Assembly: GCA_030428705.1 (NCBI GenBank)
Contig: JAUIDI010000009.1
Span: forward strand, 62,001-126,000
Origin: Bacteroidia bacterium
Lineage (GTDB): Bacteria; Bacteroidota; Bacteroidia; Flavobacteriales; Flavobacteriaceae
DNA: 64,000 nucleotides
Reading direction: 5' to 3'
The notes below the pieces were generated by a model. The model was not told where the DNA came from and made no database searches. It saw only the letters and a program-made list of their open reading frames with translations. Shown piece after piece: positions 1 to 8,338 of the stretch. The position numbers and the translations under genes were made by a program. Every line of letters starts with the position of its first letter. Within the stretch, counting starts at the first letter, position 1.

Positions 1-2
1 AA

Positions 3-563
3 ACCATAGCGGAATTGGCAAATCAGGGGGCCGAGATTGTAGAGATTACTCCCAAAAACATCGAAATGGATGGCTTTTTGAGCATTTTGAACATCGATAT
101 GAAAAACGATTTGCCCAAATACATTGAAGCCGAGGTGAAAAATAAAGACAATGTACTTGTTCGAAATGTTCAAGATGTGGCGGAATTCAATCTGCAGGAT
201 TCCCTGATTCGTATTCCTTATGGACAAGCGCGTTTTGACGGCATACTTTCAGATTCCACGACCGTCGAAGAGTTGGATGCGATCAAGCAACGCCTAAAAC
301 TTAAAGGCCGTATTTTCTTCGATACGCCGATGGACGAATATGACCTAGACGCCGTACTTTCGATCAATAACTACCATGCGGGTTATGCCGCTGTGGCCGA
401 ATATCCCGCGTTGACAATTCCCATGGGCTATAAGGATACAGGGGAGCCGGTCAACCTTACCTTTATTGGAAAACCCTTTGCCGAAGCCCAACTGTTACGA
501 TTGGGTAAATCTTTTGAAGAGTTGACCAATGTCAGGAAACTTCCGGAGCGTTATGCTAATTGA
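3..563 (+). CDS. Amidase signature family hydrolase, C-terminal part
   Basis: This is the end of an amidase-signature enzyme that hydrolyses an amide bond; the substrate cannot be told from this part. The frame is open to the left edge of the window, so the Ser-cisSer-Lys catalytic region lies outside it. The visible end has the YPALTIPMGY stretch and then NLTFIGKPF with a closing leucine-rich helix, which is how stand-alone amidases of this family finish. A TTG at 15 is only an internal codon and should not be taken as the start. The last 8 bases overlap the convergent serine hydrolase gene. Confidence 0.85.
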   Translation, partial: TIAELANQGAEIVEITPKNIEMDGFLSILNIDMKNDLPKYIEAEVKNKDNVLVRNVQDVAEFNLQDSLIRIPYGQARFDGILSDSTTVEELDAIKQRLKLKGRIFFDTPMDEYDLDAVLSINNYHAGYAAVAEYPALTIPMGYKDTGEPVNLTFIGKPFAEAQLLRLGKSFEELTNVRKLPERYAN

Positions 564-1647
564 TATAGGCATTCAATTTTTCCCATAACTGGTTATCAAA
601 GCTAGAGGGGCCCAATAAGCCCTCCCCGGCATCGTCGCCCAATCGGACCACGACCAAATTTTGACTGGGTACCACATATAATTTTTGATCAAATGCACCC
701 AATCCTGCAATAAGGTCATCAGGTGCTTCCGAGATCAGTTTTCCGGAAAAAACACTTTCCGACCCCGGGGCTTTGTAACTTTCCTTTCCATTTAACCACC
801 ATAGATACCCGTAAGAAGGGTTCAGATCTTGTGAGGTCGCCGTCATATCGGCAAAATAATCACTATCGGAAATAATGGCTTGGTCTCCCCATGTCCCCTT
901 GTTGAGGCATAACAATCCAAAACGGGCCATACTTCTGGTAGAACTAAAATAAAGATTATTATAGCTTACTTTGACCCATTGGCCTTGCATACCGATTCTA
1001 TCCCGAATCTTGGTTTGGAAATAGCTTTCGAAATCCGTACCGGTCGCTCCGGTGACAATTCCATCCAACAGCGTATAAAGGGCATTATGGTAATACCAGT
1101 ATGTTCCCGGTTCGTTTTTGTACAATAGACATTCCTTGTCATAACAAAATGGGTCGTTTACGGTGTAATCCAACCCTGTGGACATGGTCAAATGGTGACG
1201 GATTTTCACGGCTTCTTCCTGTTCAAGGGTCATGGAAGACCAACCCGCTCCCAAATAATCCATCGAAGAATCGTCAATTGATAAAAAACCTTCTTCTTGG
1301 GCGATACCTACGGTCATTGCGGTCAAGGTTTTGGCCGCTGAATTCCATGAATGGTTGCTCGTACTTGAAAAATCGCCAAAGTACCATTCCACCGCTATTT
1401 TTCCATTCTTTAAGATGATAAATCCGTCGGTTCCGTTTTCCTCCAAAAAATCATATAAGGGTTGTTCCCCATCCGTATTCCATTCCAGCTCGCCTGCGGA
1501 AATCGTTTCCCAATCATTGGAATTGGTCGGCGGAAAATACAATTCTCCAGTTACTGGTGGTGGAATTTCCTCGGTATTGTCATCGTTGCTACATCCGAAG
1601 GATAACACAACAATAATACCGATTAAATAAGCGAATCTGCTTTTCAT
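556..1647 (-). CDS. Serine hydrolase, beta-lactamase class C/AmpC-like, lipoprotein
   Basis: Predicted envelope lipoprotein of 363 aa with a class C beta-lactamase/D-Ala-D-Ala-peptidase fold. The signal peptide ends in a lipobox at Cys19 (LSFGC) followed by Ser-Asn and acidic residues. The nucleophile motif SxxK is seen at residues 103-106 (SAAK) and the second motif YxN at 186-188 (YHN). In this family such proteins are mostly esterases or peptidases and not true antibiotic resistance enzymes; the substrate here is unknown. The 3' end overlaps the amidase by 8 bp tail to tail. It starts about 160 bp from rimO, which is divergent. Confidence 0.85.
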   Translation of the reverse strand: MKSRFAYLIGIIVVLSFGCSNDDNTEEIPPPVTGELYFPPTNSNDWETISAGELEWNTDGEQPLYDFLEENGTDGFIILKNGKIAVEWYFGDFSSTSNHSWNSAAKTLTAMTVGIAQEEGFLSIDDSSMDYLGAGWSSMTLEQEEAVKIRHHLTMSTGLDYTVNDPFCYDKECLLYKNEPGTYWYYHNALYTLLDGIVTGATGTDFESYFQTKIRDRIGMQGQWVKVSYNNLYFSSTRSMARFGLLCLNKGTWGDQAIISDSDYFADMTATSQDLNPSYGYLWWLNGKESYKAPGSESVFSGKLISEAPDDLIAGLGAFDQKLYVVPSQNLVVVRLGDDAGEGLLGPSSFDNQLWEKLNAYIN

Positions 1648-1761
1648 ATGATGGGTTTTACCGATTGGGTATCAATTGTTTGACTCTATATAGTATTCAA
1701 AGGTTTAACGTAAGTGTTAGGGAAATATGCATTTATTTCGATGAAATGTACACAGTAGTTG

Positions 1762-1769
1762 TATTTTTG
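1762..1769 (+). promoter_or_regulatory. Probable -7 box of rimO (TATTTTTG)
   Basis: A perfect match to the Bacteroidota -7 consensus TAnnTTTG ends 36 bases before the rimO start at 1806. No convincing -33 TTTG is seen at the usual distance. The position also argues that the longer reading frame start at 1665 is not used, because it would lie upstream of the promoter. Confidence 0.45.
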
Positions 1770-1805
1770 CCATTGCCTAAAAATAAAGCGGCAAAATATG
1801 CGGTT

Positions 1806-3110
1806 ATGAGGACGAAAACCCTAAAAAAGAACAAAATCAATGTGGTCACCTTGGGCTGTTCCAAAAATCTATATGATTCGGAGGTACTCATGGGCCAATT
1901 GAAAGCGAACGAAAAAGATGTTGTTCATGAGGGAGATGGAAATATTGTGGTCATCAACACCTGTGGCTTTATCGCCAATGCCAAAGAAGAAAGTGTCAAC
2001 ACGATTTTGGAATACGTTAAAAAAAAGGAAGAAGGCGAAGTCGACAAAGTTTTTGTTACCGGATGTCTTAGTGAGCGCTATAAGCCTGATTTGCAGAAGG
2101 AAATTCCCAATGTGGATGAATATTTTGGAACCAGTGAACTTCCGAACCTTTTAAAGGCTTTGGAGGCCGATTACAGGCATGAATTGATCGGGGAACGATT
2201 GACAACTACGCCCAAGAACTACGCCTACCTCAAAATCGCCGAAGGCTGTGACCGCCCTTGCTCTTTTTGCGCGATTCCCTTAATGCGGGGCAAGCATCGG
2301 AGTAAACCGATTGAGGAATTGGTTGCGGAATCTAAAAAATTGGCCGCGAAAGGGGTAAAAGAACTGATCCTGATCGCGCAAGACCTTACCTATTATGGTC
2401 TGGACCTTTACAAAAAACGAAACCTTGCCGAACTTTTGGAGAATTTAACCAAGGTCGAAGGTATCGAATGGATCCGTTTGCACTATGCCTTTCCCACAGG
2501 TTTTCCCATGGATGTACTGGAAGTCATGAAACGGGAACCGAAAATCTGCAACTATATCGACATTCCGTTACAACATATATCCGACCCTATATTAAAAAGT
2601 ATGCGTAGGGGAACGACCCAGGAGAAAACGACAAAATTGTTACAAGAGTTTCGAAAAAAAGTCCCCGAAATGACGATTCGAACGACATTGATAGTCGGGT
2701 ATCCCGGAGAGACCGAAGCCGATTTTCAAACCTTGAAGAATTGGGTGGCCGATATGCGATTTGAACGATTGGGGTGTTTTACCTACAGTCACGAGGAGAA
2801 TACCCATGCCTATAACCTCGTGGATGACGTTCCCGAGGAGATCAAGCAAGAACGTGCTAACGAGATTATGGAATTGCAATCACAGATTTCTTGGGAACTG
2901 AACCAAGAAAAAATCGGAAGAACATTCCGCTGTATCATCGACCGAAAAGAAGGAAACTATTTTGTGGGCCGTACCGAATTCGATTCACCCGATGTAGACA
3001 ATGAGGTCTTGATCGACGCGACCCAATTTTATCTCAAACAAGGCGAATTCACCTCTATTCAGATTACCGATGCCGCCGATTTTGACCTCTACGGAGCGCC
3101 TGTCTCGTAA
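1806..3110 (+). CDS. rimO: Ribosomal protein S12 methylthiotransferase RimO
   Basis: Radical SAM enzyme that adds a methylthio group to the conserved Asp of ribosomal protein S12 in the cytoplasm. Counting from the ATG at 1806 (434 aa) the N-terminal UPF0004 cluster cysteines are Cys18, Cys53 and Cys87, the radical SAM CxxxCxxC is at 148-155 (CDRPCSFC), and a TRAM domain closes the protein. The frame is open further upstream to 1665, but the family begins with the short basic leader before INVVTLGCSKN, so 1806 is preferred. It stands alone, and the next gene starts about 100 bp later. Confidence 0.95.
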   Translation: MRTKTLKKNKINVVTLGCSKNLYDSEVLMGQLKANEKDVVHEGDGNIVVINTCGFIANAKEESVNTILEYVKKKEEGEVDKVFVTGCLSERYKPDLQKEIPNVDEYFGTSELPNLLKALEADYRHELIGERLTTTPKNYAYLKIAEGCDRPCSFCAIPLMRGKHRSKPIEELVAESKKLAAKGVKELILIAQDLTYYGLDLYKKRNLAELLENLTKVEGIEWIRLHYAFPTGFPMDVLEVMKREPKICNYIDIPLQHISDPILKSMRRGTTQEKTTKLLQEFRKKVPEMTIRTTLIVGYPGETEADFQTLKNWVADMRFERLGCFTYSHEENTHAYNLVDDVPEEIKQERANEIMELQSQISWELNQEKIGRTFRCIIDRKEGNYFVGRTEFDSPDVDNEVLIDATQFYLKQGEFTSIQITDAADFDLYGAPVS

Positions 3111-3213
3111 TCGGACGACATTTACCTGATATCTGCCAGGTCAAGTTTAAATTCGGATGCAATTATCGATTTGGATCTATTATTTCATAAATTTAAGGAC
3201 AAAGCGCAATATC

Positions 3214-4227
3214 ATGAAATTGAAAAAACAGGCAATTGTCCGGTTCATCCTATCCTTATTTCTCATCTTTCTAATTATTTCCTGTGGCGGAAAAAAGCAT
3301 GATTTCAAAATAGAGATTTTGGATGACGAGGCATTGCAATTGATCGATCCACAAACCGAAATCGATGTTATCGGTGAGGGTTTCGAGTGGACCGAAGGTC
3401 CGGTTTGGGTCGAAGAAGGTAGCTACCTTTTATTTTCGGACATCCCGAACAATACGGTTTTCAAAATCGACAAGGATGGAAATTTATCTACGTATTTAAA
3501 GCCATCAGGTTATTTGGGAAATGATGATTACGGTAAAGAACCGGGATCCAATGGTCTTCTGCTCGATAGCAATAACAAGCTGGTGCTCATGCAACATGGC
3601 GAACGAAGGGTGGCCAGAATGAAAACGTCGTTAGACAATCCGCGACCCGAATACGAGGCTTTGGCCGACAAATTTGAGGGCAAACGTTTTAACAGTCCGA
3701 ATGACGGTGTCTATGATGCTCTGGGAAATCTATATTTTACGGATCCACCCTACGGATTGCCTAAACAAATCGACGACCCGAACAAAGAACTGGACTTTCA
3801 GGCGGTGTACTGTCTCAAAACCTCGGGCGAAATCGTACTCGTCGATAAATTGACACGGCCCAATGGTATCGCATTTGCCCCTGATGGAAGACAACTTTAC
3901 GTAGCCGTTTCAGACCCTGAACATGCCGTATGGTACCGCTATGATATTACGGCACCGGGCATTGTAGAGCACAAACAATTATTTTATGATGTGACCGATC
4001 TAATCGGACAGGAAGGTCAACAGGGACTTCCCGATGGTATGAAAATGCACAGTAAGGGCTACTTGTTCGCCACGGGCCCTGGAGGACTATTCATATTCAA
4101 CGAAAGTGGCAACCCTATAGCACGGATCCATACCGGTCAGGCTACGGCGAACTGTGCCTTCACGACCGATGAGAAAACACTTTTCATGACCGCTGATGAT
4201 TATGTTTTGAAATTGCCGCTTAGATAG
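3214..4227 (+). CDS. SMP-30/gluconolactonase-like lipoprotein
   Basis: Predicted lipoprotein of 337 aa with a six-bladed SMP-30/gluconolactonase/LRE propeller. The start at 3214 gives a basic n-region, a hydrophobic core and the lipobox IISCGG; the frame upstream to 3157 would bury this signal. Family hallmarks visible are EGPVW near the N-terminus, the NSPNDG metal-site motif, YFTDPPYGL, and RPNGIAF. Members hydrolyse sugar lactones or related esters with a divalent metal; the substrate is not evident. Convergent with the penicillin-acylase-like gene, 68 bp apart, with no clear terminator between them. Confidence 0.85.
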   Translation: MKLKKQAIVRFILSLFLIFLIISCGGKKHDFKIEILDDEALQLIDPQTEIDVIGEGFEWTEGPVWVEEGSYLLFSDIPNNTVFKIDKDGNLSTYLKPSGYLGNDDYGKEPGSNGLLLDSNNKLVLMQHGERRVARMKTSLDNPRPEYEALADKFEGKRFNSPNDGVYDALGNLYFTDPPYGLPKQIDDPNKELDFQAVYCLKTSGEIVLVDKLTRPNGIAFAPDGRQLYVAVSDPEHAVWYRYDITAPGIVEHKQLFYDVTDLIGQEGQQGLPDGMKMHSKGYLFATGPGGLFIFNESGNPIARIHTGQATANCAFTTDEKTLFMTADDYVLKLPLR

Positions 4228-4295
4228 ATTTCCAGTACGATTTTGGGTCTCTCGAAAGCACCCAGCTTCGATTAAAGCCAACGGTATTTTCTCGC

Positions 4296-6713
4296 CTATT
4301 TTGGGGAAAGCACATTTTTATGCACCTGTACCGAATCTATTTTTTCCTTTGAGAAATAAACGGGAAAATATTCGTCTTCCACCCATTGATCATACAGGTT
4401 TTTGTAAAAGGTGTCTTCGGGATTCCCTGATTGTCCCGGTGGATTTGAACCAACCGTTTTGTCCCAATCATTGACATCGACTATGATTCGGAACGTAGCT
4501 CCGTATAACTGACTGTTTGCAATTCCGGTCGAACCTGGAGTGTGTTGGTTGCCTCCCCTAGGTCTGAGCTCGGTATTGAGTTTCGCTTGAAAATCGGCAT
4601 TGACAACATCGCCCAAAGGATGTTTTATCTGAACATGCTTGTAACCGGGCTGCCCATAGTTCCATTTTGAAATATCATCCCCAAATTTTTCGGCCATCCC
4701 TCGAACAGCGGATTGGAAAGTACCGGTCAGGTATTTAGCAACTTTTCTTTTTCCATTTTCACCAAATTTGGCATCCGGATTTTTTATCCATTCGAGAAGT
4801 TTGGCCATTTGAAAATTCCCAACGAGTATTTCAGCCTCCGGATCTGGAAAATAATCCAACAACTTGGCCATAAGTTCCTTTTCCCAAGCGACGTAAATAC
4901 CTGCCGCAGTGGAGGTTTTATCCAATCGGAAATCCCAATTGATCAATTCATCCCTAGCACTGGCCAATAACAGGTCTTCCGTTTCCAAATATTTTAAAGA
5001 GGGAATCAAGGTGCGCGCCGGGATCGAGAAATAATCGGTCTGTAGTTCTTTCATTCGTTCAAGGTTCAATTTTGTGCCCGAACCTAAAACTTCGTTGATG
5101 CGTTGTCCACGATAGGGATCTGCCCAAGTGAATCCGATGGCCTCCCAACGGTCATATGAGTCTGGCGTGACATTTTCGTTTGCAGTAGCAATAAACCCTT
5201 CCGATGGATTATAAACATGCGGTTTTTCAATAATGGGCAGGTATCCGTCCCATTCATAACGGCCATCGCCGGGTACGGGTACCAGGCCGCTATGGTTTTT
5301 TCGGATCGGGGCAATACCGACGGCCTGCCAACCAATATTTCCCTCGGTATCGGCCCAAATCATATTCTCTCCGGGTATATGGCTGTAGTTGCATGCTTCT
5401 CGAAATTCTTCCCAACTCTTGGCTTGATCCATACGCAGGGAGGCCAAATATGGTGACCCCCCAGGTTCGAGCCAAGCACAGCGAACGGCATAGGCCTTAT
5501 GGTTGGCCGAATCGATATGGGTTACCGGTCCATGACGGGTATAATGCAGGTCCACTTGTCGATCGTCGCCATTTTTTACCTTGATCGTTTCGGAGATGAC
5601 TTCCATTTCCTCCCAATTTCCTTGATATCGATATTGATTTGGATTCTCAGGGTTGATATCATACACATAAAGATCCTCACCGTCGGTTTCATAAACGGTC
5701 AGGCCCCAGGCACCATATTCGTTATGCCCAATGGAAACCCCAGGAATTTCAGGTTCCCCACCGCCGATTACGTTCCAACCAGGTGCGGAGAGGTGCACAT
5801 AATACCGTAATGATGGAATCGCCAGTCGTCGGTGCGGGTCATTGGCCATATAGGCATGGCCATTTTCAGAGAGGGTAGGGGTAGTCACCCAATTATTGCT
5901 TCCCAAAAAAACCGCTTTGCTTTTTGGTTCATCGATTGAGGATAGGTTCCCGGCATTTGAAGCTGTACCCTCTTTGACCCGATATTCGGCAAGCACATCC
6001 TCAGGTTCGAACTTAATCGGTGTACGATAAGCATTGTATAGTTCTAAAATATCTTCGGATAAAAGAGAACCATTGACTGCAGGATCTAATTCAATATTGG
6101 GGTCTTTGGGGTGGAACCAAAGATACTCCTTTACCTTTTCCGCGCCTACTTGTGCCACGGCACGACCAAAATCGAGCTCTTCGGTAATATTGCCCAAAAG
6201 TCCTTGGTGTCTTGAAATAATGACCTCGGGCGTCCATTTTTGAGGAAGGATGTCCAACATCTTAAAGGTAACCGGAAGCAGTTCCCGATTTTGCAAAACC
6301 TCTTCGATATACGCATTGACCCCGTTTGTATAGGCGGTCAGAATCTCGACCCCGTCGGGGTGGTAATGTTCCATCTCGGTGGTCATATCGCCACGAAATT
6401 TGAAAAGGCGGGTGCCGATATCGCGTTTCAATTCGCGTTCACCCAAAATCTCCGCTACGGTTCCCGTGGCCTGTCGTCGCCATATCTCGAATTGAAACAG
6501 ACGGTCTTTGGCCGCGCAATAACCTTGGGCGAAAAAAAGGTCATGTTGGTTTTTGGCGTAGATATGGTTGATTCCTGCTTCATCTCGAATGACCTCCACG
6601 GATTCTTTGAGTCCTTCAATTTTGGTTTCATCGGTGTCAGGCTTCTCTTTACATCCTTGGAAAACAAACGATAGTAACGAAATACATAAAACAAGGATTC
6701 TTAATTTGCCCAT
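4296..6713 (-). CDS. Penicillin acylase family (Ntn) amidohydrolase, lipoprotein
   Basis: 805-aa N-terminal-nucleophile hydrolase of the penicillin amidase (S45) family. A signal peptide with lipobox QGC at Cys21 is followed by the small subunit, and the autocatalytic site is visible as G/SNNW with Ser272 as the predicted new N-terminus of the large subunit. The conserved Asn of the oxyanion hole region and the GHNEYGAWGLT stretch are present. Homologues cleave penicillins or acyl-homoserine lactones, so quorum quenching is possible, but the substrate cannot be read from sequence. Its promoter region holds a perfect 9-bp palindrome at 6752-6771. Confidence 0.9.
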   Translation of the reverse strand: MGKLRILVLCISLLSFVFQGCKEKPDTDETKIEGLKESVEVIRDEAGINHIYAKNQHDLFFAQGYCAAKDRLFQFEIWRRQATGTVAEILGERELKRDIGTRLFKFRGDMTTEMEHYHPDGVEILTAYTNGVNAYIEEVLQNRELLPVTFKMLDILPQKWTPEVIISRHQGLLGNITEELDFGRAVAQVGAEKVKEYLWFHPKDPNIELDPAVNGSLLSEDILELYNAYRTPIKFEPEDVLAEYRVKEGTASNAGNLSSIDEPKSKAVFLGSNNWVTTPTLSENGHAYMANDPHRRLAIPSLRYYVHLSAPGWNVIGGGEPEIPGVSIGHNEYGAWGLTVYETDGEDLYVYDINPENPNQYRYQGNWEEMEVISETIKVKNGDDRQVDLHYTRHGPVTHIDSANHKAYAVRCAWLEPGGSPYLASLRMDQAKSWEEFREACNYSHIPGENMIWADTEGNIGWQAVGIAPIRKNHSGLVPVPGDGRYEWDGYLPIIEKPHVYNPSEGFIATANENVTPDSYDRWEAIGFTWADPYRGQRINEVLGSGTKLNLERMKELQTDYFSIPARTLIPSLKYLETEDLLLASARDELINWDFRLDKTSTAAGIYVAWEKELMAKLLDYFPDPEAEILVGNFQMAKLLEWIKNPDAKFGENGKRKVAKYLTGTFQSAVRGMAEKFGDDISKWNYGQPGYKHVQIKHPLGDVVNADFQAKLNTELRPRGGNQHTPGSTGIANSQLYGATFRIIVDVNDWDKTVGSNPPGQSGNPEDTFYKNLYDQWVEDEYFPVYFSKEKIDSVQVHKNVLSPK

Positions 6714-6751
6714 GGCTTCTAATTTTGGTGGATAGCTGATTATTGAAAGAT

Positions 6752-6771
6752 ACTAAATTCAAGAATTTAGT
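6752..6771. promoter_or_regulatory. Palindrome upstream of the penicillin-acylase gene
   Basis: ACTAAATTC and its exact reverse complement GAATTTAGT are separated by 2 bases, 39 bases before the start of the gene at 6713. Reading on the gene strand, the palindrome runs into TATCTTTC, a near match to the TAnnTTTG -7 box. It could be an operator overlapping the promoter, or simply promoter sequence that happens to be symmetric. Confidence 0.35.
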
Positions 6772-6813
6772 AGTCCGGTAATCGTAAATTCAGCAATTTG
6801 TTGCAGTAAGGCA

Positions 6814-8193
6814 TTATTTTGATACCTCCTTTATCAAGGTATTGCACTTTTGCCTTAGTTCTTGCAGAATTGCATGGTAATCGGTTGAATTGACTAGATT
6901 GTACATTTCGTTCGGGTCGTTTTCGAGATCGTACAATTCTTCCCAATTTGGGTCGTCCCGGTATCGGAAATATTTATACTTCTCGGTACGGATTCCTTCA
7001 CTGGCAGGGATAGGCTCAAAATCCCAGAGGTGTTCGAACAGCAATTCTTTCCTTTTTTTAGGATGCCGTTCGTTCGTTTGGGTATATTCTTTTAAACTCT
7101 GTCCTTGATATGTTTTGGGAATATCGACTTTGGCGAAATCGAGTATGGTGGATGGAACATCGATGTTCAAAACCATATCCTCAACGGTCATTCCTCCTTT
7201 TTCTTTCGGATTGTAGATTATCAAGGGAACGCGTAAAGATGGTTCGTACATGAGCCATTTTCCGGCCAATTGGCGTTCGCCCAAAAAGTAACCATTATCG
7301 CCCATTAAGATGATAACCGTATTCTTGGAGATTCCTTGGTTTTCGAGGGTTTCTCGAATCCTTCCGAGGGCGGCATCAATTCCACTTATCATCCGATAAT
7401 ATCCTTTAACCATGCGTTGGTACTTTTCGGGTGTGTCATAACGCCATCGCCATCGCGCACGGTTAAAACCCTCACGGACGGTTTCCGGCAGTTTAGCGAA
7501 ATCGCTCGTACTGCCCATCAAGGGATCGGATATCGTGATATCTTGGTAAAGCGAATCAAAAGCCACCGGCCAGAAATATTGGTATGGAGAGGAATCGACG
7601 GCATGGGGTGCATGAAAACTAAGGGAAAGCGCAAAGGGTTTGTCGTTGGGGGCGTTCTTTATGAAATTTATGGCCTCTTCCGTCATAATATCCGTAAGGT
7701 GCCTTTGTCGGGTTCCATCTTCGTTCAACCGAAAATAGCCGCCCTGTTGTTTGGGCCGGTAGACATCGAACAATAGCGTATCTTGTTGGTTTTCGAAATT
7801 GACCCCGAACTTGCCGAAGAAGCCATTAAAATATCCCGCACTTTTTAGCAATGTAAAATAGCTCTGGGCAATGAATTCCATTTTTAATGGCGGCTGTCGA
7901 AACGTATAATCGTGCTTTCTTTCATACAGCCCGGTCATAATACTTGCCCTGCTGGCCGCACAGATCGGGGTAGTAACGAATGCATTCCTGAAATAAGTAC
8001 CGTCGACTGCAAGACGATCCATATTAGGGGTCTTTATAATAGCATTGCCTGAATGGCCCAGCGCATCCCAGCGTTGATCGTCGGTGAGGATAAAAATAAT
8101 GTTTGGGCGATCGTTCTGTGCTTGAATCTGATAGCAAAGTGCAAAGGCCAGAATACTAAGCGTGGAACGTAAAACTGAAATTAAGAAGCGCAT
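6814..8193 (-). CDS. Formylglycine-dependent sulfatase (S1 family)
   Basis: 459-aa exported sulfatase. A cleavable signal peptide ends near QIQAQ, then the PNIIFILTDDQ metal-binding start of the alkaline phosphatase fold follows. The modification motif is CAASR at 78-82, so Cys78 would be converted to formylglycine; the usual Pro of C-x-P-S-R is Ala here, an accepted variant. GDNGYFLGE and GKWLMYEPSLRVP give further active-site residues. No sulfatase-maturating enzyme or SusC/D pair is in the window. Likely acts on sulfated glycans of algae or animals, an inference from family and habitat. Same strand as the upstream M14 gene but 145 bp away. Confidence 0.92.
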   Translation of the reverse strand: MRFLISVLRSTLSILAFALCYQIQAQNDRPNIIFILTDDQRWDALGHSGNAIIKTPNMDRLAVDGTYFRNAFVTTPICAASRASIMTGLYERKHDYTFRQPPLKMEFIAQSYFTLLKSAGYFNGFFGKFGVNFENQQDTLLFDVYRPKQQGGYFRLNEDGTRQRHLTDIMTEEAINFIKNAPNDKPFALSLSFHAPHAVDSSPYQYFWPVAFDSLYQDITISDPLMGSTSDFAKLPETVREGFNRARWRWRYDTPEKYQRMVKGYYRMISGIDAALGRIRETLENQGISKNTVIILMGDNGYFLGERQLAGKWLMYEPSLRVPLIIYNPKEKGGMTVEDMVLNIDVPSTILDFAKVDIPKTYQGQSLKEYTQTNERHPKKRKELLFEHLWDFEPIPASEGIRTEKYKYFRYRDDPNWEELYDLENDPNEMYNLVNSTDYHAILQELRQKCNTLIKEVSK

Positions 8194-8338
8194 GGTTCAA
8201 TAGGTTTGGCATGATTCTTAAATGTACTAAATTATTGAACCACAGTTTTATTGTGAAAAGAAGCCCTTTTCAATGCCATAACTTTTGAGAATTCCCTTCT
8301 TTTTCTGGATGCGGTTAGTAGGGATAGCCCCCATTTTT

